A stretch of DNA of 64,000 nt from CAJJDF01 sp965655625 (GTDB taxonomy: Bacteria > Bacteroidota > Bacteroidia > Flavobacteriales_D > CAJJDF01). Positions 25,582 to 33,383 of the stretch are shown piece by piece. The translations under genes were made by a program, and so were the position numbers. The stretch's first letter is position 1, and each line of letters starts with the position of its first letter. Where the stretch lies: NCBI GenBank assembly GCA_965655625.1, contig CBFHHA010000007.1, positions 14,339-78,338 of the forward strand, read 5' to 3'. The notes under the pieces are model-generated. The model saw nothing but the letters and a program-made list of their open reading frames with translations, did not search any database and was not told where the DNA came from.

Positions 25582-26106
25582 ATGCTAAATGGACAAAATA
25601 TCTACCTAAGAACCATCGAACCGAGTGATGCGGCAATCATGCTTCAATGGGAAAATAATCCCGAAAACTGGGCTGTGAGTAATACGTTAGTTCCTTTTTC
25701 GGAGCATTTAATTTTGCACTATGTAAACTCGGCTCAAGATATTTTTGAAACCAAACAATTGCGTTTCATTATTTGTTTGAAAGAGAACGACAAACCTATT
25801 GGAACGATTGATTTGTTTGAATACGATCCTCTTCACCGAAAAGCTGGTGTAGGAGTTTTGATTGATGAAATATCTGAACGAAACAAAGGCTATGCAAACG
25901 AAGCGGTGAAATTGATGATAAAATACGGTTTTAATAGGTTGGATTTACACCAATTTTTTTGTCACATATTTGAATCTAATGAACACAGCATCAAACTATT
26001 TGAGAAAAATGGATTTGAAAAAACTGGAGTGAAAAAAGACTGGGTAAGAATCGAAGGAAAATGGGAAACAGAAGTGTTTTATCAATTGATTAATAAAGCG
26101 GACTAA
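25582..26106 (+). CDS. GNAT-family N-acetyltransferase (RimJ/RimL/SpeG-like)
   Basis: A 174-residue cytoplasmic protein with the GNAT fold: LRTIEPSDAAIMLQWENN at the N-terminus and an acetyl-CoA-binding motif A around residues 87-105. There GVGVLIDEISERNKGYANEA replaces the usual Q/RxxGxG/A by RNKGYA. The late HIFESNEHSIKLFEKNGF is typical of the RimL-like branch that acetylates ribosomal N-termini, amines or antibiotics. The M42 peptidase gene begins immediately after its stop (no gap), so they are co-translated. Confidence 0.82.
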   Translation: MLNGQNIYLRTIEPSDAAIMLQWENNPENWAVSNTLVPFSEHLILHYVNSAQDIFETKQLRFIICLKENDKPIGTIDLFEYDPLHRKAGVGVLIDEISERNKGYANEAVKLMIKYGFNRLDLHQFFCHIFESNEHSIKLFEKNGFEKTGVKKDWVRIEGKWETEVFYQLINKAD

Positions 26107-27030
26107 ATGGAATTATTAAAAGAACTGTGTGGAATTCATGCCCCATCTGGGAATGAAATTAAAATGACTGATTTTTTGTTGAACTACATAGAAAAGAATA
26201 AATCATCATGGAAAGTTCGGCCAGAGATTTTCTATGGAGATGGGTTTCAGGATTGTATTATGCTAAAATTTGGGAAACCAACAACAGCTATTTTTGCCCA
26301 TATAGATTCCATTGGGTTTACCGTTAAGTACAACAAAGAAATTGTGAAAATTGGTGGCCCAAGAACTATAGAAGGAACTAAATTGGTTGGAAAGGATTCA
26401 AAAGGTGATATAGAATGTGAACTGATTATTATAGAAGATGAGAAGGGAAGAGAACACTACGAATATGTGTGCGACAGAGAAATAGACCGAGGAACAGATT
26501 TAGTTTTCAAACGAGAATTTATTGAAACTGATTCTCACGTACAATCGTGCTATATGGATAACAGATTGGGAGTTTGGAATGCGCTACAAGTTGCCGAAAC
26601 GCTCGAAAATGGAGTGATTTGTTTTTCTTGTTGGGAAGAGCATGGAGGAGGTTCAGTGGGTTATTTAGCAAAACATATGTTCGAAAATTGGGGGGTGAAA
26701 CAAGCATTGATTTCGGATATTACATGGATTACAGAGGGAGTTGTAGATGGAGGAGGAGTTGCTATTTCTACGAGAGATTCTGGAATCCCAAGAAGAAGTT
26801 ATATCAACCGAATTAGAGCTTTAGCAGAAGAAAGCGGAGTGAGCTATCAACTAGAAGTTGAAAACGCAGGAGGAAGTGACGGTAATGCTTTACAAAAATC
26901 TCCTTATCCATTCGATTGGTGTTTTATTGGAGCGGCTGAGCACAATGTTCATTCACCAACCGAAAAAGTCAATAAAGCAGATATTGTGGAAATGGTGAAG
27001 TTGTATGAGTATTTGATGAGGAAATTGTAA
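26107..27030 (+). CDS. M42/M20-like metallopeptidase
   Basis: A 307-residue putative dinuclear zinc aminopeptidase, with metal ligands in order: H and D in FAHIDSIGF (about residues 66-70), D in YMDNRLG, acid pair in CWEEHGGG, D in ALISDITW and H in HNVHSPTEKV. This follows the M42 (tetrahedral aminopeptidase/FrvX) pattern. The protein is shorter than the typical 340-360 residues, mainly in the inserted PDZ-like domain. It is translated directly after a GNAT acetyltransferase, and a coupling of N-terminal acetylation and peptide trimming is possible but unproved. Confidence 0.82.
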   Translation: MELLKELCGIHAPSGNEIKMTDFLLNYIEKNKSSWKVRPEIFYGDGFQDCIMLKFGKPTTAIFAHIDSIGFTVKYNKEIVKIGGPRTIEGTKLVGKDSKGDIECELIIIEDEKGREHYEYVCDREIDRGTDLVFKREFIETDSHVQSCYMDNRLGVWNALQVAETLENGVICFSCWEEHGGGSVGYLAKHMFENWGVKQALISDITWITEGVVDGGGVAISTRDSGIPRRSYINRIRALAEESGVSYQLEVENAGGSDGNALQKSPYPFDWCFIGAAEHNVHSPTEKVNKADIVEMVKLYEYLMRKL

Positions 27031-27135
27031 TAGGAACTTTCATTAAAAATTTTTCCCTCCTTGAGAGCCTGTCCGACTTTTCGGGAAGGGTTAGAGAAGT
27101 GACTATTTTCATCAGAATGGATAAATTTTGCTCTT

Positions 27136-27915
27136 CTACCCATTCAAAGCCTCTCTAACAGCTATACATTTTGTCAAAATCCCTTCCAATTTATCCAACT
27201 GTAGCATTGTGTGAGGATCACTTTTGGCTTCACTCGGGTTGGGGTGAACTTCCATAAAAAATCCATCGGCTCCGGTAGCAATAGCCGACAAAGCAATAGA
27301 TTCAATCAGTGTTGGGTCACCACCTGTGACTCCTTCCGTTTTATTTGGTTTTTGAACGGAATGAGTGCAATCCATAATCACTGGAGCTCCTAACTTTTTC
27401 ATTCTATGAATTGCGGTAGCGTCTACAATCAAATCCGAGTAACCAAACGTAGTTCCTCTTTCGCATAGCCAAACATTTTTATTTCCCGTAGAAAGCACTT
27501 TTTCTAAAGGAAATACCATTGCCTCTGGCGACAAAAACTGTCCTTTTTTAATGTTTACTCCACATCCAGAATTTCCGGCTGCAAGCAATAATTCTGTTTG
27601 CCTGCACAAAAAAGCCGGAATTTGTAAATGGTCTACAAATTTTGCCACATGTTCTACTTCATGACTTTCGTGCACATCTGTAATCGTGGGCACTCTTAAA
27701 TCTTTCCCTATTTGTTTCAAAATATTCAAAGCGACATCGTCTCCAATTCCCGTAAAACTATCAAGTTTGGAACGGTTGGCTTTTCGATAACTTCCCTTGA
27801 AGATAAAATCGATATCCAGTTTTTCGCAAATTCGTTTTACTTCTTTACCAATTTTAAAAGGAATGATATCGTCTTCAATGGCACAAGGTCCAGCTATTAG
27901 CGTAAATTTTTTCAT
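27136..27915 (-). CDS. kdsA: 3-deoxy-D-manno-octulosonate 8-phosphate synthase
   Basis: A 259-residue cytoplasmic enzyme condensing phosphoenolpyruvate and arabinose-5-phosphate into Kdo-8-phosphate for lipopolysaccharide. Recognisable motifs: LIAGPCAIED with Cys11, FKGSYRKANRSKLDSFTG, ITDVHE, FLCRQTELL, CERGTTFGY and MEVHPNPSEAKSD. Cys11 in AGPC marks the metal-dependent class; metal-free enzymes such as that of E. coli have Asn there. kdsD lies upstream on the same strand, separated by the 105-bp four-stem element at 27930-28034, and the two gene products act in sequence. No consensus promoter is seen between the element and kdsA. Confidence 0.95.
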   Translation of the reverse strand: MKKFTLIAGPCAIEDDIIPFKIGKEVKRICEKLDIDFIFKGSYRKANRSKLDSFTGIGDDVALNILKQIGKDLRVPTITDVHESHEVEHVAKFVDHLQIPAFLCRQTELLLAAGNSGCGVNIKKGQFLSPEAMVFPLEKVLSTGNKNVWLCERGTTFGYSDLIVDATAIHRMKKLGAPVIMDCTHSVQKPNKTEGVTGGDPTLIESIALSAIATGADGFFMEVHPNPSEAKSDPHTMLQLDKLEGILTKCIAVREALNG

Positions 27916-27929
27916 ATTATTTTAATTCT

Positions 27930-28034
27930 GAACCCTGAGGTTTTGAGTTAACTCAAAATATCTCGAAGGGTGGGTTTGTTTATTCTAAGTCACCCTTCGA
28001 GACAATTTTTCGGTAGAAAAATTCCTCAGGGTTC
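27930..28034. repeat. Cloverleaf-shaped inverted-repeat element between kdsD and kdsA
   Basis: A closing stem of 11 bp (GAACCCTGAGG 27930-27940 with CCTCAGGGTTC 28024-28034) encloses three perfect hairpins. Hairpin A is TTTTGAG-TTAA-CTCAAAA (27941-27958). Hairpin B is TCTCGAAGGGTG (27961-27972) with CACCCTTCGAGA (27991-28002) and an 18-base loop. Hairpin C is AATTTTTC-GGTA-GAAAAATT (28004-28023). Only three unpaired spacer bases join them (TA 27959-27960, C 28003). Both strands fold equally well. The closing and hairpin B sequences share CTTCG/CCTGAGG-like cores with Bacteroidota intergenic repeats. Confidence 0.85.
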
Positions 28035-28043
28035 GATTATCAA

Positions 28044-28646
28044 TTATTTCTCTTCTCCTCTCGCTTTACTTCCCAGATATCCACTATGATGCCTAAGCGC
28101 ATATTGTTCTTTTGTAAAACCAATTCTTTTCATCAGCAGTACAATAATTATATCTCCAATAACTGTCATTGCAGTAGTAGAAGTGGTAGGCGCAAGCCCC
28201 AGCGGACACACTTCTTTGGGAGCACCTGTGTATAGTGAAACATCACTGAATTGTGCTAAATCACCTTCTAGGTTGCCGGTTAGCCCAATGATTTTAATCT
28301 CCGGAAATAATCTTTTTACCAAGGTTTCAAGCTCAACAATTTCTCTTGTTTTTCCAGAATTAGAGATCAAGAACAAGATGTCATTTTTTTGAACAATTCC
28401 TAAATCTCCATGCTGAGATTCGCTCGGATGCAGAAATACCGCAGGGGTTCCAGTAGACGCAAGAGTTGTGGCAATATTTACACCAATTTGACCTGCTTTT
28501 CCCATTCCACTTATCACCACTTTTCCACCTTTTTGGTGAACTTGCTCTTCGATTAGAGCAACAGCTTGTTCAAAGTTTTTATTTACCACCAAATTCTGCA
28601 GCGCTTTTACTTCACTGTTGATAATTTCTTGGATTTCATCTTTCAT
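28044..28646 (-). CDS. kdsD: SIS-domain arabinose-5-phosphate isomerase, single-domain form
   Basis: A 200-residue SIS-fold sugar isomerase: VVISGMGKAGQIG, ATTLASTGTPAVFLHPSE, HGDLGIVQKNDILFLISNSG and PLGLAPTTSTTAM, with C-terminal RHHSGYLG. It converts ribulose-5-phosphate into arabinose-5-phosphate, the substrate of KdsA, whose gene lies just downstream on the same strand. Classical KdsD/GutQ is about 320 residues and ends in two CBS domains; these are completely absent. Single-domain forms are known in Bacteroides, so the enzyme is probably active but unregulated. A TATCTTTG -7 box lies at 28666-28673. Confidence 0.88.
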   Translation of the reverse strand: MKDEIQEIINSEVKALQNLVVNKNFEQAVALIEEQVHQKGGKVVISGMGKAGQIGVNIATTLASTGTPAVFLHPSESQHGDLGIVQKNDILFLISNSGKTREIVELETLVKRLFPEIKIIGLTGNLEGDLAQFSDVSLYTGAPKEVCPLGLAPTTSTTAMTVIGDIIIVLLMKRIGFTKEQYALRHHSGYLGSKARGEEK

Positions 28647-29288
28647 ACTTCAATTAAATTTCGCTCAAAGATAAGGAAATCTGGCAAGAATATAGAGTTT
28701 GAATTGTTAGTTTAAAGCTGATTCTAATTTTTAGATATTTTACAATGCCAATTGTGTATTGAATAGTTCTGATTTCTAATTCGAAACATGTTTTGTCAGA
28801 ACTATTTTATAACAAGAAGGCTCATTGTGGTCGTCCAGAACTAAAGCGATTCTAGCTTGAAGTTGACCTAAAGAATCGCACTGCTTCGTGTTAATAATAT
28901 GGGAATATGAGATTCTGATTAGTACGATAATTTATGTTAATATTTGATTACACAGCCAATCTATTAGTTAAAGGAGGATAAAAGTTTTTTCTCTCTATCT
29001 GTAAAGACCATGTTTGCTGTATAATATCCAAACTGCGATGGCAATTACTCCAGAGCGATTTGCAATTAAGGTGAAATTATTTCACTTTATATAACTTCCA
29101 GAAGTATCTGTGTATTTTATCAAGCCTTTTCTTGAATCTCTTTATGAGATTTTTTTTGCAACTGGTCAACCAACGATTTTCAATGATGCAAACTTCCTTA
29201 ATCACTCCAAAGTTTCAAACTAAGGTCGTCCTCGTTAACAAGGACATTCATTTCTTTTTTTTGTATTTTTATGTAAAACTGAATACCT
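28647..29288. other. 642-bp gene-free region between kdsD and the hydrolase gene
   Basis: I find no convincing gene: the one open frame (29132-29332) has poor composition and overlaps the start of a real gene. Two inverted repeats are visible: AATAGTTCTGA (28762-28772) with TCAGAACTATT (28796-28806), and GCGATTCT (28846-28853) with AGAATCGC (28872-28879). The second half is AT-rich without clear structure. It could hold a small RNA or decayed repeats. Confidence 0.5.
28666..28673 (-). promoter_or_regulatory. -7 element upstream of kdsD
   Basis: Minus strand TATCTTTG about 20 bp before the start codon; no well-spaced TTG is visible. Confidence 0.4.
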
Positions 29289-30137
29289 ATGATAACTCAA
29301 TCTATTTCACACACAATCTTAATAGAGGGTAGCAATTCGCGCCCGATAACAATAGATTTGTCTCTGTGCAAAAGCCAAAAAGAAAAGTTGCCTGTTGTAA
29401 TTTTTTGTCATGGATACAAAGGATTCAAAGATTGGGGGTGCTGGAATTTGGTGGCCGATTTTTTTACTCAAAACGGGTTTCATTTTTTAAAGTTCAATTT
29501 TTCTCACAATGGAGTTACCCCTGAAAATCCCATTGATTTTGCTGATTTGGAGGCATTTGGAAATAACAATTACACCAAAGAATTGGCAGATTTAGATTTT
29601 GTATTGAATTGGCTGGAAACAGATTGCAAAGAGAAAGATCAAATTGAGCTGAACTCTATTTACGCAATTGGACACAGCCGAGGAGGTGGAATCGTAAGTT
29701 TGGCAACTGCCAAAGATTCTCGTATTAAAAAAACAATAACGTGGGCGAGTGTCTTTGATCTTACGGAAAGACTACCAAAAAACATTTCGGAATGGAAACA
29801 AGCCGGAGTGATTCATGAGTTAAATGGGAGAACAGAACAGGAAATGCCACTTTACTTTCAGTTTTTTGAGAATACCGAAATGAATAAGAAAGAGTTGTCA
29901 ATTGCTCATCAGGGTAAGAAAATTAACACCCCATTTTGTATCATTCACGGAGCCGAAGATAAGGCGGTGGATTACGAAGATGCCACAAAACTACATGAGG
30001 TCATTCCCACCTCTGAACTCATCATAATGGAGCATGCTGGCCATACATTTGGGAGTTCTCATCCATGGGATAACTCTGAGCTCCCCCAAGATTTAATACA
30101 GATTGTGGAAGAATCTTTGTTGTTTCTAAAAGGCTAA
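29289..30137 (+). CDS. Alpha/beta hydrolase, dienelactone-hydrolase/peptidase-like
   Basis: A 282-residue cytoplasmic hydrolase without signal peptide. VIFCHGYKGFKDWG carries the oxyanion His-Gly, GHSRGGG the nucleophile Ser130, IHGAEDKAVDYEDA the acid, and MEHAGHTFGSSHPW the His. An insertion between residues 155 and 210 probably forms a lid. This arrangement is common in prolyl-oligopeptidase-like and bacterial esterase proteins; the natural substrate is unknown. It is convergent with folP and appears monocistronic. Confidence 0.8.
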   Translation: MITQSISHTILIEGSNSRPITIDLSLCKSQKEKLPVVIFCHGYKGFKDWGCWNLVADFFTQNGFHFLKFNFSHNGVTPENPIDFADLEAFGNNNYTKELADLDFVLNWLETDCKEKDQIELNSIYAIGHSRGGGIVSLATAKDSRIKKTITWASVFDLTERLPKNISEWKQAGVIHELNGRTEQEMPLYFQFFENTEMNKKELSIAHQGKKINTPFCIIHGAEDKAVDYEDATKLHEVIPTSELIIMEHAGHTFGSSHPWDNSELPQDLIQIVEESLLFLKG

Positions 30138-30197
30138 TCTTTTATTTTTACCAAATCAGACTCGCTTGATACTGTGCAGTTGAATAGAGTGATGCAC

Positions 30198-31049
30198 CTA
30201 ATTAATAGGTGTGCTGTTCTTTTTATTATCGATGAGTTTAGTGTAAAGAATGATAGTTTCTTTTGCTTCTTTTACATCGTGTACACGCAAAATATTTGCC
30301 CCTCCCAAAAGAGCAAAACTGTGCAAAGCGGTACTGCCGTTTAATGCTTCGGCTGGAGAAATATTTAATACTTTGTGAATCATTGATTTTCTGGAAACTC
30401 CAATCAATATAGGGAGGTTTAACAACGAAAAATGAGAAAGGTTATGCAGTAATTCGTAATTGTGTTCAATTGTTTTTCCGAATCCAAACCCTGGATCTAC
30501 TAAGATATCATGTACCCCAAGCGTTTTCAATTCTTCCACTTTTGCTGCGAGAGAATAAAACACTTCGGTAACCACATTTTCGTAGGTTGGTTTGTTCTGC
30601 ATGTTTTGCGGATTTCCTCGCATGTGCATGAGGCAATAAGGCACTTGCAATTCTCGCACAGTGGCAAACATGTTCGCATCTAATTCTCCGGCCGAAATAT
30701 CATTAATCATTGCGGCTCCTGCCTTTATTGCAGCCCGAGCAACTTTGCTGCGAAAGGTATCTACAGAAATTATGGTTTGTGGAAAATTGGAAAGAATCAA
30801 TCCTATCGCAGGAACCACTCTATTTAGTTCTTCCTCCTCACTTACTTCGGCTGCTCCTGGTTTTGAAGAATACCCACCAATATCCAAAATAGTCGCTCCC
30901 TCTTTTATCATGCTGGATGCTTGCTGGAGTATTTTTTCTTCTGTTTCTAAGGTTCCACCATCGTAAAACGAATCGGGAGTGACATTTAAAATTCCCATAA
31001 CAATTGGGGAATCAAGATTTAATAATTTACCTTTACAATTAATTGTCAT
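30198..31049 (-). CDS. folP: Dihydropteroate synthase
   Basis: A 283-residue TIM-barrel enzyme of folate synthesis joining p-aminobenzoate to the pterin pyrophosphate. Conserved motifs: GILNVTPDSFYDGG, DIGGYSSKPGA, SVDTFRSKVA, NDISAGEL, MHMRGNPQNM, DPGFGFGKT and GVSRKSMI, and a final RVHDVKEA. The stop codon lies inside a small palindrome (30195-30211), CACCTA-ATTAA-TAGGTG. The gene is divergent from DUF1599, with only 20 bp between the two start codons. Confidence 0.96.
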   Translation of the reverse strand: MTINCKGKLLNLDSPIVMGILNVTPDSFYDGGTLETEEKILQQASSMIKEGATILDIGGYSSKPGAAEVSEEEELNRVVPAIGLILSNFPQTIISVDTFRSKVARAAIKAGAAMINDISAGELDANMFATVRELQVPYCLMHMRGNPQNMQNKPTYENVVTEVFYSLAAKVEELKTLGVHDILVDPGFGFGKTIEHNYELLHNLSHFSLLNLPILIGVSRKSMIHKVLNISPAEALNGSTALHSFALLGGANILRVHDVKEAKETIILYTKLIDNKKNSTPIN

Positions 31050-31069
31050 ACAAAATTTATAGAGTTAAC

Positions 31070-31615
31070 ATGAGTAATACTTCACAGCAATACGACACAA
31101 TAATAAGTAAATGCGAAGATATATTTAGCAAAAAAACGAAAGATTATGGAACTGCTTGGAGAATTTTAAGAACGAGTTCGCTTACAGATCAAATTTTTAT
31201 AAAAGCTCAACGAATAAGAACTCTAGAAGAAAAAGGTGTAAGCAAAGTAGGAGAAGGAATTGAAGACGAATTTATCGGAATAATAAACTATTGTGTGATG
31301 GCAATTATTCAATTGGAACTGAAAGATAATTCGCAATTGGAATTAGCTACTGAGGTAGCTAGTAATTTGTACAAAAAATACTTTTTGGAGGCAAAATCAT
31401 TGATGGAGAAAAAAAATCATGATTACGGTGAAGCTTGGCGAGATATGAGGGTTTCATCCTTCACTGATTTGATTTTAATGAAATTACTTCGTGTAAAACA
31501 AATTGAAGACAACAAGGGAGAAACTATCATGAGCGAAGGGATTGACGCCAACTACTACGACATGATTAATTATTCTGTATTTGCCTTGATTCAAATGACC
31601 GAAGAAGCTCAATAG
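31070..31615 (+). CDS. DUF1599 family protein, MazG-like nucleotide pyrophosphohydrolase fold (predicted)
   Basis: A 181-residue protein from ATG 31070; a TTG at 31043 would overlap the folP start and is unlikely. It contains two copies of one motif: first KKTKDYGTAWRILRTSS ending near EGIEDEFIGIINYCVMAI, then KKNHDYGEAWRDMRVSS ending near SEGIDANYYDMINYSVFA. Thus it is an internal tandem duplication. The DUF1599 family is uncharacterised, but the alpha-helical, acidic pattern is thought to resemble MazG/all-alpha NTP pyrophosphatases. Its usual company, folP and a BT_3928-like protein, is conserved here and suggests a role in nucleotide or folate housecleaning. Confidence 0.75.
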   Translation: MSNTSQQYDTIISKCEDIFSKKTKDYGTAWRILRTSSLTDQIFIKAQRIRTLEEKGVSKVGEGIEDEFIGIINYCVMAIIQLELKDNSQLELATEVASNLYKKYFLEAKSLMEKKNHDYGEAWRDMRVSSFTDLILMKLLRVKQIEDNKGETIMSEGIDANYYDMINYSVFALIQMTEEAQ

Positions 31616-31689
31616 TCCATTATCTAATTGTTAACGATTCTCAAAAAAGAGAGGATTTTACTATTTTAGTTAAATTTTTATCCAATATT

Positions 31690-33381
31690 ATGAAGTACCT
31701 TGTTTATCTATCTCGAATTATTGTAGGTTCAGTTTTTGTTGTTTCTGGATTAATAAAAGCCAACGACACGTTAGGTTTTTCTTATAAATTGGAAGAGTAT
31801 TTTTTGCCCAATGCGCTGGGTTCTTTCTGGACTCTATTTTACGACTATTCATTGCCACTAGCCATAATGGTTTGTGTAGCAGAAGTGGTGTTGGGATTGT
31901 CCCTTATTTTTGGTACTAAATTCAAACTCACCGTTATCGCTATCACAGGATTTTTGGTGTTTTTTGGATTCTTGACCTATTACACGGCTCAGTGCGATCC
32001 TCATGCAATTATTACTTACACCAATAGTGCCGGGGAGGAAGTTTCAGGAACACCTATGTGTGTGCTTGATTGCGGTTGTTTTGGAGATGCTCTAAAAGGT
32101 TCTTTGGGTCGTTCTTTAACTCCTTGGGAGTCTTTTCAAAAAGACATGGTTTTGCTGTTTTTTACGATTTTCTTGTTCTTTGGATTCAAGTCACAAACCC
32201 TGAATAACGAGCGAAAAGATAAAATTATGATAGGAGGTTCTTTGCTGTTTACAGCAGGATTTGCAGGTTATGTTTTTGGTTGGTGGATGCCGCTTAGTTT
32301 CCTTGCAATAGCCGCTTTATTATACTTGATAATCAAATGGTTTTATGTAAAAAAAGGTCGAGAATGGATCATTCTTGGGATGCTTATTACGATTTCGAGC
32401 GTTTTTTCCTGGTGCACATTGAATTACCTTCCGGTAAAAGACTACCGCCCTTATGCAGTGGGTAATAATGTTTCAGAATTAATGAAAACATCTGACGATT
32501 ACCGAGAAGAATTTAGAAAAGTGTTTTTGAATGAGATAATGGCGGATTTCCAAACTGATATGGAGTCAGATTTTAAGCAATACTTGGAGCAAGACACCCT
32601 GTATCAAAAAGGATTTGATTCAGATTCGGCACAAATAGAATATGAACGGAACATATTTGAAGAAATAAAATTTGGGTACGAATCAGAAGGATATGAAAAA
32701 GCAGATTCCCTTGCACTAGACTCGATGGAGGCAGCTAAACTATTGCCCCCCGTGTACTACTCGATGTACTACCTCCAGAACAAAGAAACCAAAGAGCGAG
32801 ACTACTTTAAAAGTACCGAATACATGGCCAACAGAATGTGGGAAACATGGGAATATGTGTACGTAATGGTGAACCCACAAACGGGAGAAACGCAAGAAGT
32901 AGCAAAATCTGAATTTGATGAAGAGGAATGGGCAGCCAAAGGATTCGAAAAGAAAAGCTTTGCCTCAGTGATAGAAAAGGAAGGGTATGAGGCCAAAATT
33001 CCTGCAGAATTTAATTTTAATGATCAATCTGCCAACGACCAAATTCAAAGAAGCGACACGTACACGTTTTTGGCAGTGTGTTGGGATTTAGATTTGGCTA
33101 ATAAAAAAGGATTGAATAAACTCAATAAATTGAATGCATTCGCTCAAGAAAATGGATACAATTTTATAGCTGCCACTTCTACCATGTCTAAGGTAGATTC
33201 TGTGATTGCCAATAATGAACTTAATTTTACTTTCATTTCGGGAGACGATAAGGTGTTGAAAACGATTGTTCGGTCTAATCCTGGAGTGATTGTGCTTAAA
33301 AATGGAACTATTTTAGGAAAATGGGGCACCAAAACAATCCCAAACCCTAAAAGAATGAAAAAATACCTTTCGAAATTGTAA
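31690..33381 (+). CDS. BT_3928-like membrane protein: DoxX/MauE-type membrane domain plus thioredoxin-like domain
   Basis: A 563-residue inner-membrane protein. Residues 1 to about 185 contain four to five membrane segments of DoxX/MauE type with the motif MCVLDCGCFGD, three close cysteines typical of MauE-like quinone or thiol membrane proteins. Further segments lie near 195-255. A long soluble helical part (270-445) follows, and a C-terminal thioredoxin-like fold (about 450-560; TFLAVCWDLDLA, NPGVIVLKNGTI) without CxxC. The combination suggests thiol-redox or respiratory work in the periplasm, but no member is well characterised. It lies 74 bp after DUF1599 and before YihY, probably as an operon. 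Confidence 0.7.
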   Translation: MKYLVYLSRIIVGSVFVVSGLIKANDTLGFSYKLEEYFLPNALGSFWTLFYDYSLPLAIMVCVAEVVLGLSLIFGTKFKLTVIAITGFLVFFGFLTYYTAQCDPHAIITYTNSAGEEVSGTPMCVLDCGCFGDALKGSLGRSLTPWESFQKDMVLLFFTIFLFFGFKSQTLNNERKDKIMIGGSLLFTAGFAGYVFGWWMPLSFLAIAALLYLIIKWFYVKKGREWIILGMLITISSVFSWCTLNYLPVKDYRPYAVGNNVSELMKTSDDYREEFRKVFLNEIMADFQTDMESDFKQYLEQDTLYQKGFDSDSAQIEYERNIFEEIKFGYESEGYEKADSLALDSMEAAKLLPPVYYSMYYLQNKETKERDYFKSTEYMANRMWETWEYVYVMVNPQTGETQEVAKSEFDEEEWAAKGFEKKSFASVIEKEGYEAKIPAEFNFNDQSANDQIQRSDTYTFLAVCWDLDLANKKGLNKLNKLNAFAQENGYNFIAATSTMSKVDSVIANNELNFTFISGDDKVLKTIVRSNPGVIVLKNGTILGKWGTKTIPNPKRMKKYLSKL

Positions 33382-33383
33382 TA

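Noticed and set aside
27031..27135. Possible REP-like sequence (CCCTCCTTGAGAG near 27050)
   Set aside because: It has no clear pairing arms, unlike the elements at 25512 and 27930; only a vague resemblance.
29132..29332. Open frame of 66 codons before the hydrolase gene
   Set aside because: No recognisable domain, unusual hydrophobic composition, and it overlaps the start of the supported hydrolase gene in another frame.
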